From: Todiramphus chloris collaris
Lineage: Eukaryota > Chordata > Aves > Coraciiformes > Alcedinidae
Length of the DNA: 64,000 bases
Direction: 5' to 3'
Assembly: GCA_025345505.1 (NCBI GenBank)
Contig: JANVCC010000130.1
Coordinates: forward strand, 5,833,366 to 5,897,365
A program made the position numbers and the translations under genes. Of this stretch, positions 12,901-27,600 are shown one piece after another. The notes under the pieces were generated by a model that had not been told where the DNA came from, ran no database searches, and was given only the letters and a program-made list of their open reading frames with translations. Position 1 is the stretch's first letter. Every line of letters begins with the position of its first letter.

Positions 12901-15900
12901 TTTCCTTGGTGTTTTTTGGTTTGTCGGTTTGTTGTGTTCTTTTTGTTTGTGGGTTTTTTTTGGTTTTTTTATTTTTAAATACCTTGGTTAATGTAAAATT
13001 TGCTGTCTCATCAATGATGGAGGCTGGGTGCACTTCAGTAAATAGCTGATTGAGGGTAACTTGCTCCTTTGAAAACTACTTAGTGTCCCAAGTATTGGTG
13101 CTGGACTGATGAGAGCATTTTATTTTTTTAAAATATATTTTGATGTAAAGAGGATAGCTGTTTCTTGTGAAATGTAGCTCTTAGTGAAGTCACTGGTGAC
13201 AATGGCATTTCTCAATTATGTGTGTGGTGGTGGATGGGGCAAGTAGGAGGATCAGATAAAACCCTGCTCAGAAACCCACCTCTGTGACCAGTCTTGCCCT
13301 GGACTCCTATTCTCTCTAGTGCTACAGGCTCCATTTCTTTGTATATTGAGTGTTAGGAAGTCTCACTCTTTTTTTTTTTTTTTCCCCTCTCCTTCCCACA
13401 AAATACCATTGCCCCTTCCCCCCTTTAGCATGCACATTCTGAACATTTTAGTCTGGCCACTGAATACGTTACATTAACATTGTTCCTTATCTCTGTAGCA
13501 GAAAACATGAAAGTTATCTGTGCTGCTGAGAAGCCTTCATAAAGAGCAGATGGACTATGTTTTTTGCCTTGCAAAAGATTCCCTTTTTCTCCCCTCTCCA
13601 AATAGGTGTATTTCATACATACTTAGCACTGGTATGGCACGAGGCGTTACACGCGTCATCTTTGATTTCTGCAAGAGAGGGGAAAAAAAACCCACACAAA
13701 ATAGAGATCAGAACCTTTTGGGTCAACATCCTTCTAGTTTCCCAGTCTTTTGTTTTCCCCATTCAGAGCTGGAGTCTGAGTTCTGTGTAGAGACTCTGTC
13801 TGCATAGATCAGTGGGCACCAGTTATGCCTCTTCCTCACGACTGAATTTGACAACATATCCCCAGGAAAACATTTCTCCTGTTGTCATTTACCTGTATTT
13901 AGTCTGGTGAGTTTTGCACATGATTAGTTTAATTACGCAAGTGTAGGTTCTCTAAAGGAACAGAAATTTCCTCTGGTATAGCAACTCTGTAACTATGAAG
14001 TTAATTTCATTACTACAACTGATATTGAACGCTAATGTTGATGTGTTTATACCTTTTTTTAAATTATTTTTTTACTATTATACATAGAGTCCTGAAATAG
14101 TTATTTAATACATTTTATTTACATCTAACTAAAATACAAATGTATCACATAATGGACCTCTATTAAACCAACACAGTTATTTATTTGCTAATTAATTTTT
14201 ATTGCATTAGCAAAACCATAATTTAATATCCAGTATTGTAGAGGTCAATCAACTTACTGAAGCATAATTTAATATCTAGTGTTGTACAGGTAAATCAACT
14301 TACTGAAGTACTTGAGAGGCTTCTGATCTGAGGATCAAAATGATCTAGATAACTGCCCACTGCAAATGTCTTAACAAATGGGCTATTCTTTTGGGACAGA
14401 TACAGGGTGACACAGGTAGATAATTAGCTAAGTAAGGCATTTAAGTCTCACAAGGAGTATCTCGTCTGTCTGTTAGTACAGAAGTTAATTGTCATAGCAC
14501 AGGAGCATCACCTGTATTTCACTGCTTGTGGGAAGATGTTGGCTATCTGTTAGTGCATTAGGATCTGATCCCAGCTGTAGTTCTGGTATTTCCTAAAACC
14601 CTCACTTCTCACCCCAGGGATAAAAAAAGGCAGGGATATTTACCGGTCTCACACATCACCCCTCTCCAGCCAACTTCACATTCGCAGGAGCCGTCACCAT
14701 CGATCCCACTGCTGCATTTCCCATGGACACAAGTGCATGCTGTGGGGAGAGATGTAAAGAAATGCCTGGGCTGGGTAGCAGTGTGTGCAGTGAGGGGAAA
14801 GAAGGGCAGGGGGGATAGCCCAGACACCTTCTGCTGATGATACCCCCTGCTCTAGGCTATTTCAAGAAATACTTTGGCTTGTGCCTTTTGGTTTCTACAT
14901 ACAGAATCAATTCAGTATATGCTTATCTTCTATTCTCAAATACAGAGTCTGAAACTATTTTAATGGGAAAGCATTGGTCAAAAAACAGCGCTAAAAAGGA
15001 TTATTCTCACTGGATACTGTTCTAAGCTTATAGCACGCCAGAGTAGGAGGCACTGTCTCCAAACAAGGGAGTAGAGAGAAAATACTGTAATGGGGGGAGT
15101 GGGTGGGGAACCCAGATTAATCATGTTTTTAAGACTGACCAATTATCCTGAAAGTGATGTACCTTTCCAGGGTCTAGAATGGAATTGGTCAGATCTAGGG
15201 GGAAGGTTTTGACACCTGAGAGGGCTAGCGAAGGTGCCTGTGTGGTTCAGGGATGCTCAGTACCTTGATCACAGTTGCGGCCGTATTTGCCTTTGAGGCA
15301 GCTTTCACAAGCTGTACCACCAAACCCCTCTCCGCACTCGCAGGCGCCGGTGCCGTTGATGCCATCCTGGCAGATGCCGTTCCCGAAGCAGGCGTTCCCC
15401 GCTTTCCCTGGGCAGGGCTGGCACTGCTGCCCGAAGAAACCTGCGCAGCACTCCCTCGTCTAGAAACCCAGAAATGTGGGGGAAGTCAGGGTCAGGGTAG
15501 CAAGCGTGGCGGCAAGAATGTGACAGTCTCTTGGGTCTGCTGCTGGCTGGAGGTGAACTGGATTTTTAGCAGCTCTGCTGGTCTCTGGCCATTCTTCTTA
15601 TTGTGCAAAGGCTCACACTGCCACCCCAAGTCCTTGGTGTGACCCAGGTGCCCTCCACCACCCCAGGGAAAGATGGATGGGATTGCTAGGGACAAACATG
15701 GGGCTACCCCATCCAAACCTGTGCTGTCTGCACCACATTGGCTTCCAGAGATTCCTATGCTACAGTTATCGGCAGCCTTTAATTTTCCAGTCTCTGCTGC
15801 ACCCAGAACAAAGACTAATAAATATATTGTCAGGGACTGCCTTGCTGTACTTTGTGTTGTTTAGTGGGGTTTATGAGGAGGGTGAAGTTCTGGGACGGCG

Positions 15901-18900
15901 GTTCCTGTCTTTTACCACAACAAACTGTGTACTCACAATGATGGTTTTGGCACACTTTGACTGGCACCTGAGCTGGATGGTGTATATTCTCATGTTGTTT
16001 TCTGAGAGAACACAGTATTTCTTCTCCCCTGGCTGAACAAAAAATTGGAGAAACAGCTGCACTTCTGAGTGATGTTGATCAGCTACTTTCAACTGTTTTA
16101 AAAATGGGACATTAACTTATGCGTGCTATGCACTGACTCGCACATTCACAATTAAAATGAAGGAAATGCTATTAGAAATAAAAATGCATTAGCTAAATGA
16201 TTAATTTTTTTTAGTGAGTGTATGATCAATTTAAGTCAGTGCCCTGTGGCATTTTAAAGATGTCTAATAGTGCCTTTGCTCAGAACTGAACAGGACTTTT
16301 TACTGAAGCTTGACAATCATTTCTTTCTTCCTAACACATTTTCTTTTCTTCCTAATTTTTCTTGGAAAACTAAGTGTGGAAGTTCAGCAAAACCACCTGT
16401 TGAAACATTGTCTTCCAGGTCTGGACACAGCTGGGAAACAGTGGTTGCTGAAGAAGACTTGCTGGTCTCATTTTACACTGGTTAGGGGGTTGAGATAAGC
16501 ATCCATGCAGTAGCTGTTCATTTAAAGGAAAAGTTAATGGGTTTGAGTTTTACCCAAAACACTTCAGTTTGGCTTTGCCAGCCAATTACTTTAATGGGGT
16601 GGAGAGGACTTGATGTGCTTTTGTATCCTATTACTGGCATAATTAAAAAAGAAAAGAAAAATTTTCTTATATAATGCAAACAGGGAGGATTTCCAGAGGA
16701 ATTTAGGTGCCAAGAAACTCTACGTCCTATCATGGTTGACAGGGTCCTGCTAAATATCTGAAGTTCTTGTGTGTTGGACCTGGGCATCTGAAGTCTAAAG
16801 TTTCTATAGTCTCCTTGTGGCCATAACCTGGATAGAGTCTAGTGACTGTAAGCAATGTATGTAGCAGGCTGAAGTAATTAGAACTGAGGCAATTATATTA
16901 AAAATAGGCTTGAACGCATCTGTGCTCAGACTTGATTTTAAAAAAAGTAGCATTAATGATAAAATACTTACTATTTCTTTTGTTCCTTGGGGACAACTTG
17001 AGTGTGAACAAATACCGCACTTTTCCTTAAGCAACACAAAAGGGAGGTAGTTAAACAGACTGTATAGAGCTGTAGATGTGTTGTTTAATAGAAAATGCCC
17101 AATTTCCAGCTATATTTCTGAACCTAAGCCTTAAGGTACATAGAATAACCTCTTTGGTAAAGGAGGCGAGGGTATATGCACTGCTCAGTAAGGAAGAACA
17201 TCCTGAGCAATGGGTCTGCAGGGGGCACTGCATGGGAAGCCACCTCCCAAGGGGATGGAGAAGGAAAGCTCTCTCAGTTATTTCTCTTTGCTTTTCTAAA
17301 GCGATGCTTCCCAAAGGTCTCCTGACCTAAAGCACAATAAGAGGCAAGTCCTGAGCTTGGATACCAGTTTACCTGTGGCCCAAGGACAGCCTGGAAATGG
17401 AAAATGAGTATTGTGTGTGTCCTATGCTGTACGGGTGTGTGAATCATTTGCATGTGTAAGGTCAGTTTCTATAAAATGCTTGGATATACGTTGTACTTAG
17501 TACACAATGTTTACTATTATTCCTGTTTAGCTAATGATGTCCTTACTTTTAGCAAAGCTTAAATGAGTGTTTATATACGTTGTTGTATTTGAACACAGCA
17601 GGGAAAACAATTTACCATGGGAAAATAAAGGATTGTGTGCAAAGGACCTGACCGAGCAAAGCTAGGGAAAAGCCTTGAGTGAAATGTACTCAGATATGGG
17701 ACTGTACCCAAAGGAAAAGAATTGAGCTGCAAAAGTTCAAGCTTGTTCAATTTGCTTTAAGTGAAGCACAGGTCTCTTTTTCTTCCTTGTCTAGTTTGTT
17801 GCATGCTCCAGAAAAAGGGAGGTAAACTGCCTGTTTGCTGTCCTATTTGACTCGGAAGAAAAGACAAAGGAAATGTTTCTCAGCCTGTTTGTGGAAATAG
17901 CATCCTATTCTTTAGAGGAATGTAAAACCATTTATATTTTGTGTGTAAAAGGAGCAAAAGAGGGACAATGCTTTACCCAGAGGGTATGAAGAGTTCATGT
18001 GAGTGTGCCATGGTAATCTACATTTAGAATGAAAAGAAAATGCTTTCCTTACCATAAATATTTTATTTTCTATTAGCCTGGCTAAGATGATGTATTAGAG
18101 TAGTGCACTAGTTATTATTTGCTGAAAAATAAAGCTCAGGAATTGCTTATTCTTGTGCTACTCTAATTATATTTTATCCAGGCTGTTATTACACCAATTG
18201 CAGGATCAAAGCTCTCTTACTAGATGCTGAAACTCTGGAGGGCATGTCCTTTGTAGAAAATGCGAGCATTCCTTACTGGGAAATAGTGTTAGCATCCTGT
18301 ACATTTAAGCCGTGTTTGGCTATAGACCTCTCTGATGGGCCTCTAAGCATCTATACAAACGGCTACTTACAATGATCACGGTATCATTGATGTCACATCT
18401 GTTCTTCTGGATTTCCAGGACCTTTCCCAATCCATGAATAATTCCTTTGTCTGTTGCAACATTTGTATAGCTTATAGGTGCATCATTTATGAATAGCTGC
18501 AAAAGAAATGCAATCTGTTAGAAAGCAGCAAAGCTCTTCTGTAGCTATACAGTAACTAGAGCAGTAGCAAGTGAAAGAAAGAGCAATGTACAAATCTCAC
18601 TTGAGGAAAAACAATAACTGTAGTTACTTGAAGCACTTGCTCACATCCCAGATGCTTCATTTAAGAGCTTCACTGGAGTGGAGGGCATGAGATGACTTTT
18701 AGCTTGTTGAAGTTTCTTGGCAGCAGGATTGGGCAGAGCAGACTTTTCCACCACCACAAAGGTAAAGGGTTTGAAGGAGAAGTCTAAAGCAAGCCAAGAG
18801 CTAGGTTCACTGTCTGGCGGGGGGATGAGGGGCTTCAGGGAAGCCTTCCCAGCAGCTGCTGCTTCAAGGAGGACTTTGATCATGTCACTGCTATCCTATA

Positions 18901-21900
18901 GTCCCATTGTGTCCTCACCAGCAACAGCCCCATGAGCAGATGCTTTTCCAAGGCTCTGCTGTGGGTAGAGCAAACAGCAGGGCTGAAGCTGCTTTGGTGA
19001 GAAGCTTTCTATCCTCATTTGCCTATGCCCAGAGGGAGCCTGGGACAGAGGAGAACCAAGTGTCCTTCCCATCTGTGCAGCAGAATTGGGTGTGTTGATT
19101 AATGTTGCTGTGCCTGATTTTCCCATGAGTGTTGTTGAAAGGCAATTTGTACTTGTTACCAAGCGCTTTGAGCTCTTAGGATTGAAAATGGAGTAAATCC
19201 ACAGCAAGTAGAATGAATGTTTTATAATTGAAGGCAGGTTTCTAACAGCTCTTGGAAGTCAGTTGAATGACTGCCTCACAATGCAGACTTGTAGCTGCTA
19301 GAGACAGATGTCTACCACAGTGGCTTTTAAATGCAATGCTAAATGTGAACAGCACAACTGAAATAAAATTCAGTCAGAAATCGCTTCAAGGGTGACTTTG
19401 AGTTAAACAGGTCTGAGAGAGACATTGCATTTGAGTGACAATTTTTGTGCTATTATGTCCCAGAAGCTAATCGGGGGGTGCACAACTCCTTTTAACTGCA
19501 TGTTAGTTTAAGTTTGAAGTTGGATTCTTAGATAGCAGACTTGTTTCTCCAAGCAGGTGCAGGCAGCAGTACCTGGTTATTGTGGAGGAAGAACCCAACC
19601 TGGTAGGAGAAACCTAACATGGTCTCCCTGTGCATGCCACTGTGCAGGTTGTTCTTCAGGAGCTTCTCACCCAGCACAATGTGATAGCGTATTTGGCCTT
19701 CATTCTGCAAACACACAATTAAATTTAGAGTTATGTAACAAAACATGAAAAGTTATTTGGGATAACTTTTTCCAAAGGGTATAAGCCAAATGTAGAATGC
19801 CTGAATTTAGAGAGAAAGTTCTCCAGCCAGCAGGTCATTTCATGTTTCCTACCTTGGAGAGCCTGCATTCCTACCATATTGAAACTTTTGTTGTCCATAG
19901 TGGGTGAAAGGCTATTGGACTGGCAAGATCAAGGTTTGCTTGAGCCTGACAGATTTGGTGAAAAATTAGTCAGGTGACTTTTTAAGACATGAGTTCATTT
20001 GACATCAAAAGCTGAATATTTAGGAGTGCTTTTATAATCTTCCCCATACCCACTCCTTCTTCCTTTGGGAGTCCCTGAATCACCTACAGATGAATGTTTA
20101 CAGTAATTTATAAGTTGGTCTGTTTGTTTGTTTGCTTTTAATCTTTAAGGTAATTTTCAGCCAGAGTGTTAAAGCCACACCTGTTAATTGGAAAGCTTTC
20201 TGTGCCTCATTGCTTGAGTGTATTCATTTTTCATTGGTGTGGTGAAATTATTCTCTGTACAACAAAATTTTATGAGGGCTAGCCAAGGCTTCTACATCTT
20301 GTTCTGAAGCAGGGGACTCACAGAGTTCTCCCAAGATCTTTCATAAAGAGGCTAAAGCTTAGGCTTAATATTACAGTTATTTTCTGATTTTTCCTCGTCT
20401 TATTGCCACACCAGACAAGGTTGGGAGGATGGAAGAAAGACAGAAAAAATATTGGCAAGTAGTGGAAATAAAAAAGATTTCTGTGTGTGTGTAACTCAAA
20501 TCCAATGGGATTGATGACCTGTGTGTGTCTCAAAGTTTGTGATACGTGCTTCTTACAGTGATGTGGAAATGATGATGTTGTGTTACAAAAAAACTAAAAC
20601 AGCATTCAAAATTAATTTGAGCAGGTGTAACCTGATCACGTGTGAGTTCTTTCGGTAAGGCAGCAAGCGGGACTTTTGTCATAGGTCTGCTGGCTGGTGG
20701 CAAATGTTTTGGGATTGAGTCATTTGAACCCTGTGCTCCTCAGCCTCTTGTTAAGTAGGGACAGAGTATGGCAAGGTAAATATTTATGGAAGAGGCAGGG
20801 AAGCATTAATGTCATTGAGCAAATCAGGGGTAAAGCTTCCTCTGTGAGGCGTGGATCTTGATACGAGTGCTTGATAAAGCTGTTTCAAACTGGAACAAAT
20901 ATGAAGAAAGGTGCTAGGTAATGCAGGAAATAGATAGCTTATCTTGGGAGGAGACCAACAGGATTTAGAAGGCTGTTTGGCCTTGTAAATATGTCAGGGC
21001 ACAAATGCCAGAGAAAGTTGTTTCAGCTAAAGCATGTTACTGGCGTAAGAATACAGGGATATAAACTGGCCAGAGATGTGCTGTCAGAATAATATAAACT
21101 AGCTTTGGGCATGAGGACTGAGGTCAGCAGGGGAGGTGGGAGGAGCTGTTGGCCAGGTCAGGCACGAGTCTGCCGTGGGGCTCCTGGGAGTGGGTAGCAG
21201 CAATGGGTTTTGCCCAAAGAAATTTTTCTAGCCAGGAAAATTTCAGAATTCTTTGAGCCCTGGGACTGGCCAATGGTGTCCATAAACTGTAAATTAGAAA
21301 TGGTCTGCAGAGAGTGGCTGCCTTCAGGAGTGACGCGGCAAGCATCTGGATAATTTTAAGAGAGTCAGAATATTTTGTGGCATTATTAATGATTTGGTTG
21401 CCAGTGACTGCACTTGTTCACCTAAGAAACTCATTTCAGTATTATTCCTGATCACTCCTTTGCTGGTCGTCTTTGAAAAAAACCAAAAGAAAACAAAAAC
21501 CAAACTCCCCAGTCCCTTCCTCTACTGAGGAAACGTCTTGCATATTATCAGCATGGTCTTAATACATAGAAGGACAAAACACAGAAAAAATAGCTAGGCT
21601 CTTCCAGCAAGCCAGGAAAACCTAGGTGAATCCATTCCTCCTTGCATTCTCTGGTGTTAAAAACAAAACAAAACTTAGTGGATTTCTGGAAAATTAATCC
21701 CTCCTCCTAATTCTGTGTCCTCTCAAATAAGTCCACTTGAAACTAAGATAAAGTACTGAGTTATTAAGGTGAGGAATACATACCAGAGTAGCAGACTTTT
21801 TATCCTTTAGGTAATCTTCTATGGCATCGTTATTTGGGGCGAAGACTGTGTATGTATTTGCAGCTTCTATTTCATTTGCCAGGCTGTATTGCTGTTGTGA

Positions 21901-24627
21901 AACGCACAAAACCAATACAGAATGACCAGTGATAGTCTGATACCAGTCCAAGTGCAAACAAAGCAGAGAACAGCTTCTGTTCTTAAAATAATGTACAACA
22001 CTTACAACGATGTAGCCCCTGAAAATTGAGTAATCAGGCATTTGCTCCAGGCGGGCCAGCAGCCTCGGCATGACGGTGCTGCGGAGCGGGGTCAGAACCT
22101 GAAAAAGGAGCAGATATCCCACATCAGTGCATCTGCACGTGCTGTGGCTGCACCTGCAAGGATCAGAGGCAGGACAAAATGCTCTTCTGTGCAAATACTT
22201 TTTCCGAGAGCTGTTAATTATTTTCCACTGCTAATGGAGAGGAGGTACAAATCCTTCCTATGCTGTCGTATACCTTATCAATAACGTGTATGATCCCATT
22301 TGTGGATGAGATGTCACCAGCCACGATGTGAGCGCCCTGGAGGGTGAGGTTCTGAAAGGGGGAGAGAAGAAGAGGTTTGCTTTTGCACTGCATGGTGGTG
22401 GTGGTTTCCCAGTGGTTTGTGCTGTGGATTTCCACACCTCCCTGAACACTTGCCTGGGGCTCCACTACAGCTCTACTTGCACCATTCTGTGCTGGAGGCC
22501 AGGTTACCTTCAGGGAACCCTGAGCAGGAGAGGTGACTCTGGGACTCTCTGCTGTTCCCCATGCAAGGACTGGCAAAACCATAGTATTGCTTGCACTGGG
22601 GTGGTTACTTGGAGTAGGTGCACTCGCTCCCCTCCTGCCCTGGACAGATGATCTCCTGTGTCTGTGCCCTCCTGTTACTGTGCAGTTTTGAATGACCCCG
22701 TTCATGATTTTGCCCTTGGGGCATGGAGGTAGGGGGAACTTTTGCTTCCCTTAATGAGGATGAAGTGCTCAAATATGCCATATGTATCTCCCGCAATTCC
22801 TCCTCTGCACATTGAGTACTAAATAAGAGCTAAGGGAGAAGGGCTCTCGGTTGTAATTATTTACCACTGAAAATACCTCCTGATAGTTTGGGGTTATCAA
22901 GTTGCACACGCAGACATGTGCATGGTGTCACTGTTTTCTCCTACCTCCCCAGTCCCCGAAAATAGGCTACTGAGTTTCCTTGATACTCTTTGTCTTAAGT
23001 TAGATCACACAAGCTGCTCCAGGCAGGGGCTACACGATTGTCCAGGATTTGCAGCAGCTACTGGGACATTAGGAATAAATAATACAGTGGACAAATTTCA
23101 TCTAGGTAAATAAAATAATGTTTCTCCCAGAGGGGACAATATAATTGACCTATTCCTTCAATTTTATGACGCTTTTTTTTTTTTTAAATACAGGTACATA
23201 ATGTCCATGTGGCTTCGTAACACAAAAAAGTCAGTGGCAGTGATGGGGAGGGTACATGATACTACAGTGGTTTGTAGGTCATCTTACCCCATTTTCTTTA
23301 GACAAGTGTAAGAAGTTGCTCTGTAGAGATGTTGGCAGTTTGTCAGAGGATGATAAATTCTGGAAATCAGCAAAGCTGTAAATTCCTGTCAATACATGAT
23401 ACCTAAAGGAAATTAACTGGATTTGAAGGTTTTGTATTTTCCTTTTTTCTTTTTTTTTTCCTTTTTTTTTTTTATAAATATGCTTAATGAGTCTAAAACT
23501 GGGGTTTAAAGCAGGAATTGTTTGTACAATAACTAGTTCAGCTATGTTCTGATCTTAGGTTGACCTTTAAACATTTCTGACAATACAAATTATGCCTTTG
23601 TTTTCAGTGGAGTTGCTACAGAGATTTATACCACTGTAACTAGAAGGGGAATCCTATTAAGTTATAATAGATGTCTTGCTCTAGTGGCTTCAAACCAAAG
23701 GCTTGTTTGGTATAAAAAAAGTCAATTAATTAAAAAACCCCAACCAACAAACAAACAAACCACCAAACCATTAACATACTTCAGTAGAGTTAGGATGTTA
23801 CTCTTTGACATCCAAAAGGCTTTCTCATCTTCATCCATGTTTTCAATTGCTTGGAGAGAAGGCACAAGGACAGTCAGGTTTGAGGCAGTGGACAACTCTG
23901 AATTTATCTCAGCCTCCTGCGTGACAGCAAAGAGAATACAATATTTTATCCTAAGGACAATCTATAAATAGCAGCTGGTGACTTTTTAGCAAGGTGGAGC
24001 ATGTGACGTACTTTGTGACCAGCCTGGAGAGGAAAAACTATTATACTGAGCAATGACTTTAACAGAACAACTTGGAGATGTACAAAAGTGGAAAATGAGT
24101 GTCTGTTTTTAGACAGACTGTTTAGTTTGCCAGCATTTAAATGACAGAAGCAATGTTTAGGTAAGAATTGTTTTTTATTATGAAACACATAACTTGCCTC
24201 CCATAAAAGAGCCTGTCTCACGGACACCATTTTTTGCACTTGAATGTTAAAAAAACCAAAAATTAAAAAAGAAAGAAACCCCATAGTGATAAATTCTAGT
24301 AGTTACCAATAACTTCAAATAACCTGCTCTAACAGAGCACTCCATGCTATTTAATAGATAGAAGGGTTATGAACCATGAAATAAGAAACCTGCATGACAC
24401 AATGTTCCCATTTGGAATAAGACTATTTAACATGGCTGGGGGTTTTTGAGATGACCAAGGGATATCTGTTCCCATAAGCACTGCAGTGGAGTTTGCTGCT
24501 GACTGATCTAAGTTTAGATAGGGGGTGCAGGCTCTGTAGTGTGCATGGACTGATTCGTCTTCCACGTGGTTGTTTGTGCCTTAAGGATGGAAAGAGCCTC
24601 CACTGGAGAGGTTTCTTACAGTTCTAT

Positions 24628-24662
<35 letters not shown>

Positions 24663-27600
24663 TGGGGGGTAGTAAAAGGAGAGCTAAATATTTGAATGTG
24701 ATCTTTCCAAAGATGTGGTTCTCGAAATTTTTCACGGATTCCACAACTTGGGTTTTTTGATACTGCAAAAACCTGAGGGAGCAAAATGAGCTTGGGTTCC
24801 ACCTTTTTTTTGCTGCTGGTATGTTGCCTGGAAGCTAGCTTGTTTTGAATAGTCTTTCAATACCCATACTGTGTTTTGAGTCAAGAAGCCAATCAGTTCC
24901 CTTAAATAGCTGTGAATTTTGTCTCTGTTAAGATCATCTTTCTTTCTAGCCATCATCACTGTCACCTTCCAAATATTTCAATATAGAAATAGCAACAGAC
25001 TTCCCTTTCTCATCTTTCCTGGCCAGCAAGAAAAATATTTGTTTATAAAAAGTGGTAAACATCACATTCCTCCTCAAGTAGGAAGTTAAAAACCCCACAG
25101 ATGGATATACCTCCCTATTCTGCCCATGTTTGTAGTTATGATTATTTTATTTAAGGCATACCATTTCTCTGAAGTGTAGCAGAAATTTCCACATCCATTT
25201 CAATAGATTATACAGAATCTGCTCCTTGATTTCCTTCTGCACTTCACTAGCTTCATTATCTAACGAGCACATTACCAGGTGAACAGCCTTTTCTATTTGG
25301 GCTCATTTCTTTAAATTCATTAGTTTCGCTGTACAGTGCTCAGTGCTGTAGCCTGAGCCCAGGGCCAGGCAGATAACTGATTTAAATTAGCCACACTGGC
25401 CTCTTTTTAAGCAGCTCCCCTGTTGCAATTGCATGTTTTAATGATCTCTGAGCCATCAAACTTTGAAAAGCATGAAGGCAGCTACTATGGTGTGACTTCT
25501 GCTTCTGATGCTATTCGTTAACATATCCCTGTTCCTGTTTGCTGTGTATTTGCTATGCACTTACTTAGGTTTTAAGGTCTTTGTGGGAGAAACTGGTTTT
25601 GGTCTTTATTCGTACAGTGGGGTAGAACCTGTAATGTTACTGCTGCCCTAGTAATGATGATAACATGTGAAAATAAAAAGGTGACAGTGACAATCAATAT
25701 GGGACATTTATTTATTTTTAATCTAAATTGCTGTTTCTTTCCTAATCTGAAGCCAAACAAGCTACTTTGTTTCTTCATGCCCTGCACCTCAGTCAAGTGC
25801 TCACAGACTGAGCTGTTTCCTTCTTGCTTGCAGCAGCAGGCTGACTGGCCGTGTGCCTGCATTTTCCTGCCATGGGCTCAGTGAAAATGGGAAGGGTAAG
25901 GAATTGCCTTCCTTCTCCACTTGCTTGTAGTTTTATTGCATGAGAGAAGTTAGAAGGAGCCAGTTGGAGTATTCAGGCTCTGCTTGTATCCCGCTGCTTG
26001 TTGTCTGGACTAAAGTGTATTTACCTATAGAGCTAGTCATGGCTTGTGTAGCCTTCTGACTCGGAGACTGGGCTTTTAACTTGATCTTCTACTTGTGGAG
26101 CTTCCTTACTTGCCTGAATTTGGGATTGGAATTTGGTTTGCAGGCAGAAATAGGGAACCAGATGATCAGCCCTGCCAGGACTGGTGGGAGAGGCACTCTG
26201 ATGTCTCTCCAGAGCTTGGGTCTCTGTGGTGTGGAGGGAATATTGCTCTGAGGTTTCCATTTCAAAAGTTTAAAAGGCTCATGTTTTTCTGCAAACCTGA
26301 AGATGATTAAAAAAAAAACCCAAACCATCCATGAAATGTACTTACACAAATCCATTGGTTAAATGCAGCTGCTTCTGATAGAGTAGATAACTCCTGATTA
26401 GAAACAGAGAGAGCAATAAGAATGTAAGCTATAAATATCTGTACAAAAGTACTCTTGATGTAGCCTCTAGTATAACCCACTACATCTGTCCTGACTGATG
26501 TGATATGAAAGAGGAAGTTCTCAGTGTGTGTGAAAAGTGAGAATGTTCATTTCTTTTCTAGTACTGATACTTTCTGTTAAGGAGAAAGTTGCCAACTCTT
26601 TTGAAAATGAGGCTGTCTATTGCTTATGTGTACCTGACCTTGGTATTTAATGTGTACTGACCTCAGGCTAAGTGTTAATTTCCTGAGAATGTAAACCTAA
26701 TTTTTTTTTTTAATGCAAGATAACGCAAGATTAATTGAAAAAGTTATGTTATTTTGCTTGGTATTTGTACAGCATCATGCATATCGTCCTGTAAGTGAAG
26801 AGTCTTTCTTCTGCCACAGTACTTTGAGCAGAGATAGATGATGCTATGAGCAGGGATTGTAGATAGTGCTAAGAGCTGTGTAAGATTAATGCTGGTGGAT
26901 AGTTGACACTCATGTTCCCTATGTTGTTAAATGTGTATTTATTTCTCCAATTTACTTGTTTTTATTTATTTGCTGTTATGACTTGTCTCAATGTGATAAA
27001 TTAAACATTTTCAGTGAGACAGACCTCAAGGCAGAAGAACTTCAGGACAGCTGGGTGCTCATAGCTCCCAGCTGGGAGGTGAGCATTTAGCACTTCTGCA
27101 CGTTAGGCCTTTGGGGCAGACATTCTTCAATTTGTCTTAAAGAAATACACTTGTATCCCTTAGGCATCTTTCCAAGCTATGTTTTTAAACACAACAGATC
27201 AGTTGTGTATCAGGCAAGAGTCTCCAGCAAGAACACTGTCTGTAGATAGCACTCGTAGGCTTCATATTTTTCTAGCTGTTTATAATGGCTTTGCTATCTC
27301 TTTGGTTAAGATCCAGTGTGAGAATCGTGCACTAAGTCCGTGCTCAGAGATGATGACCATCTTACTTACATCTGCAGCATTTCCATAGCATATTCTACCA
27401 TCTCCTTCATAGCCCTTTGGACAGACACACTCCCAGCCACGAGAAGACTCAAATTGACAAGATGCCTTTGAACCAGAAAGAGAGAGGGGGAAAAAAAAAG
27501 TCAAATACTCAGGAGGCCAACCAAGAGTAAGGATGGTCTGTAAAGCCTCTTACTGAAACCCATACATATACAAACATGCATTTAACAAAGGATCTTTGTA

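Noticed and set aside
15253..15642. 129-codon open frame on the + strand
   Set aside because: It overlaps exon 38 of STAB2 in antisense; its openness follows from the GC-rich exon and it shows no domain or start context.
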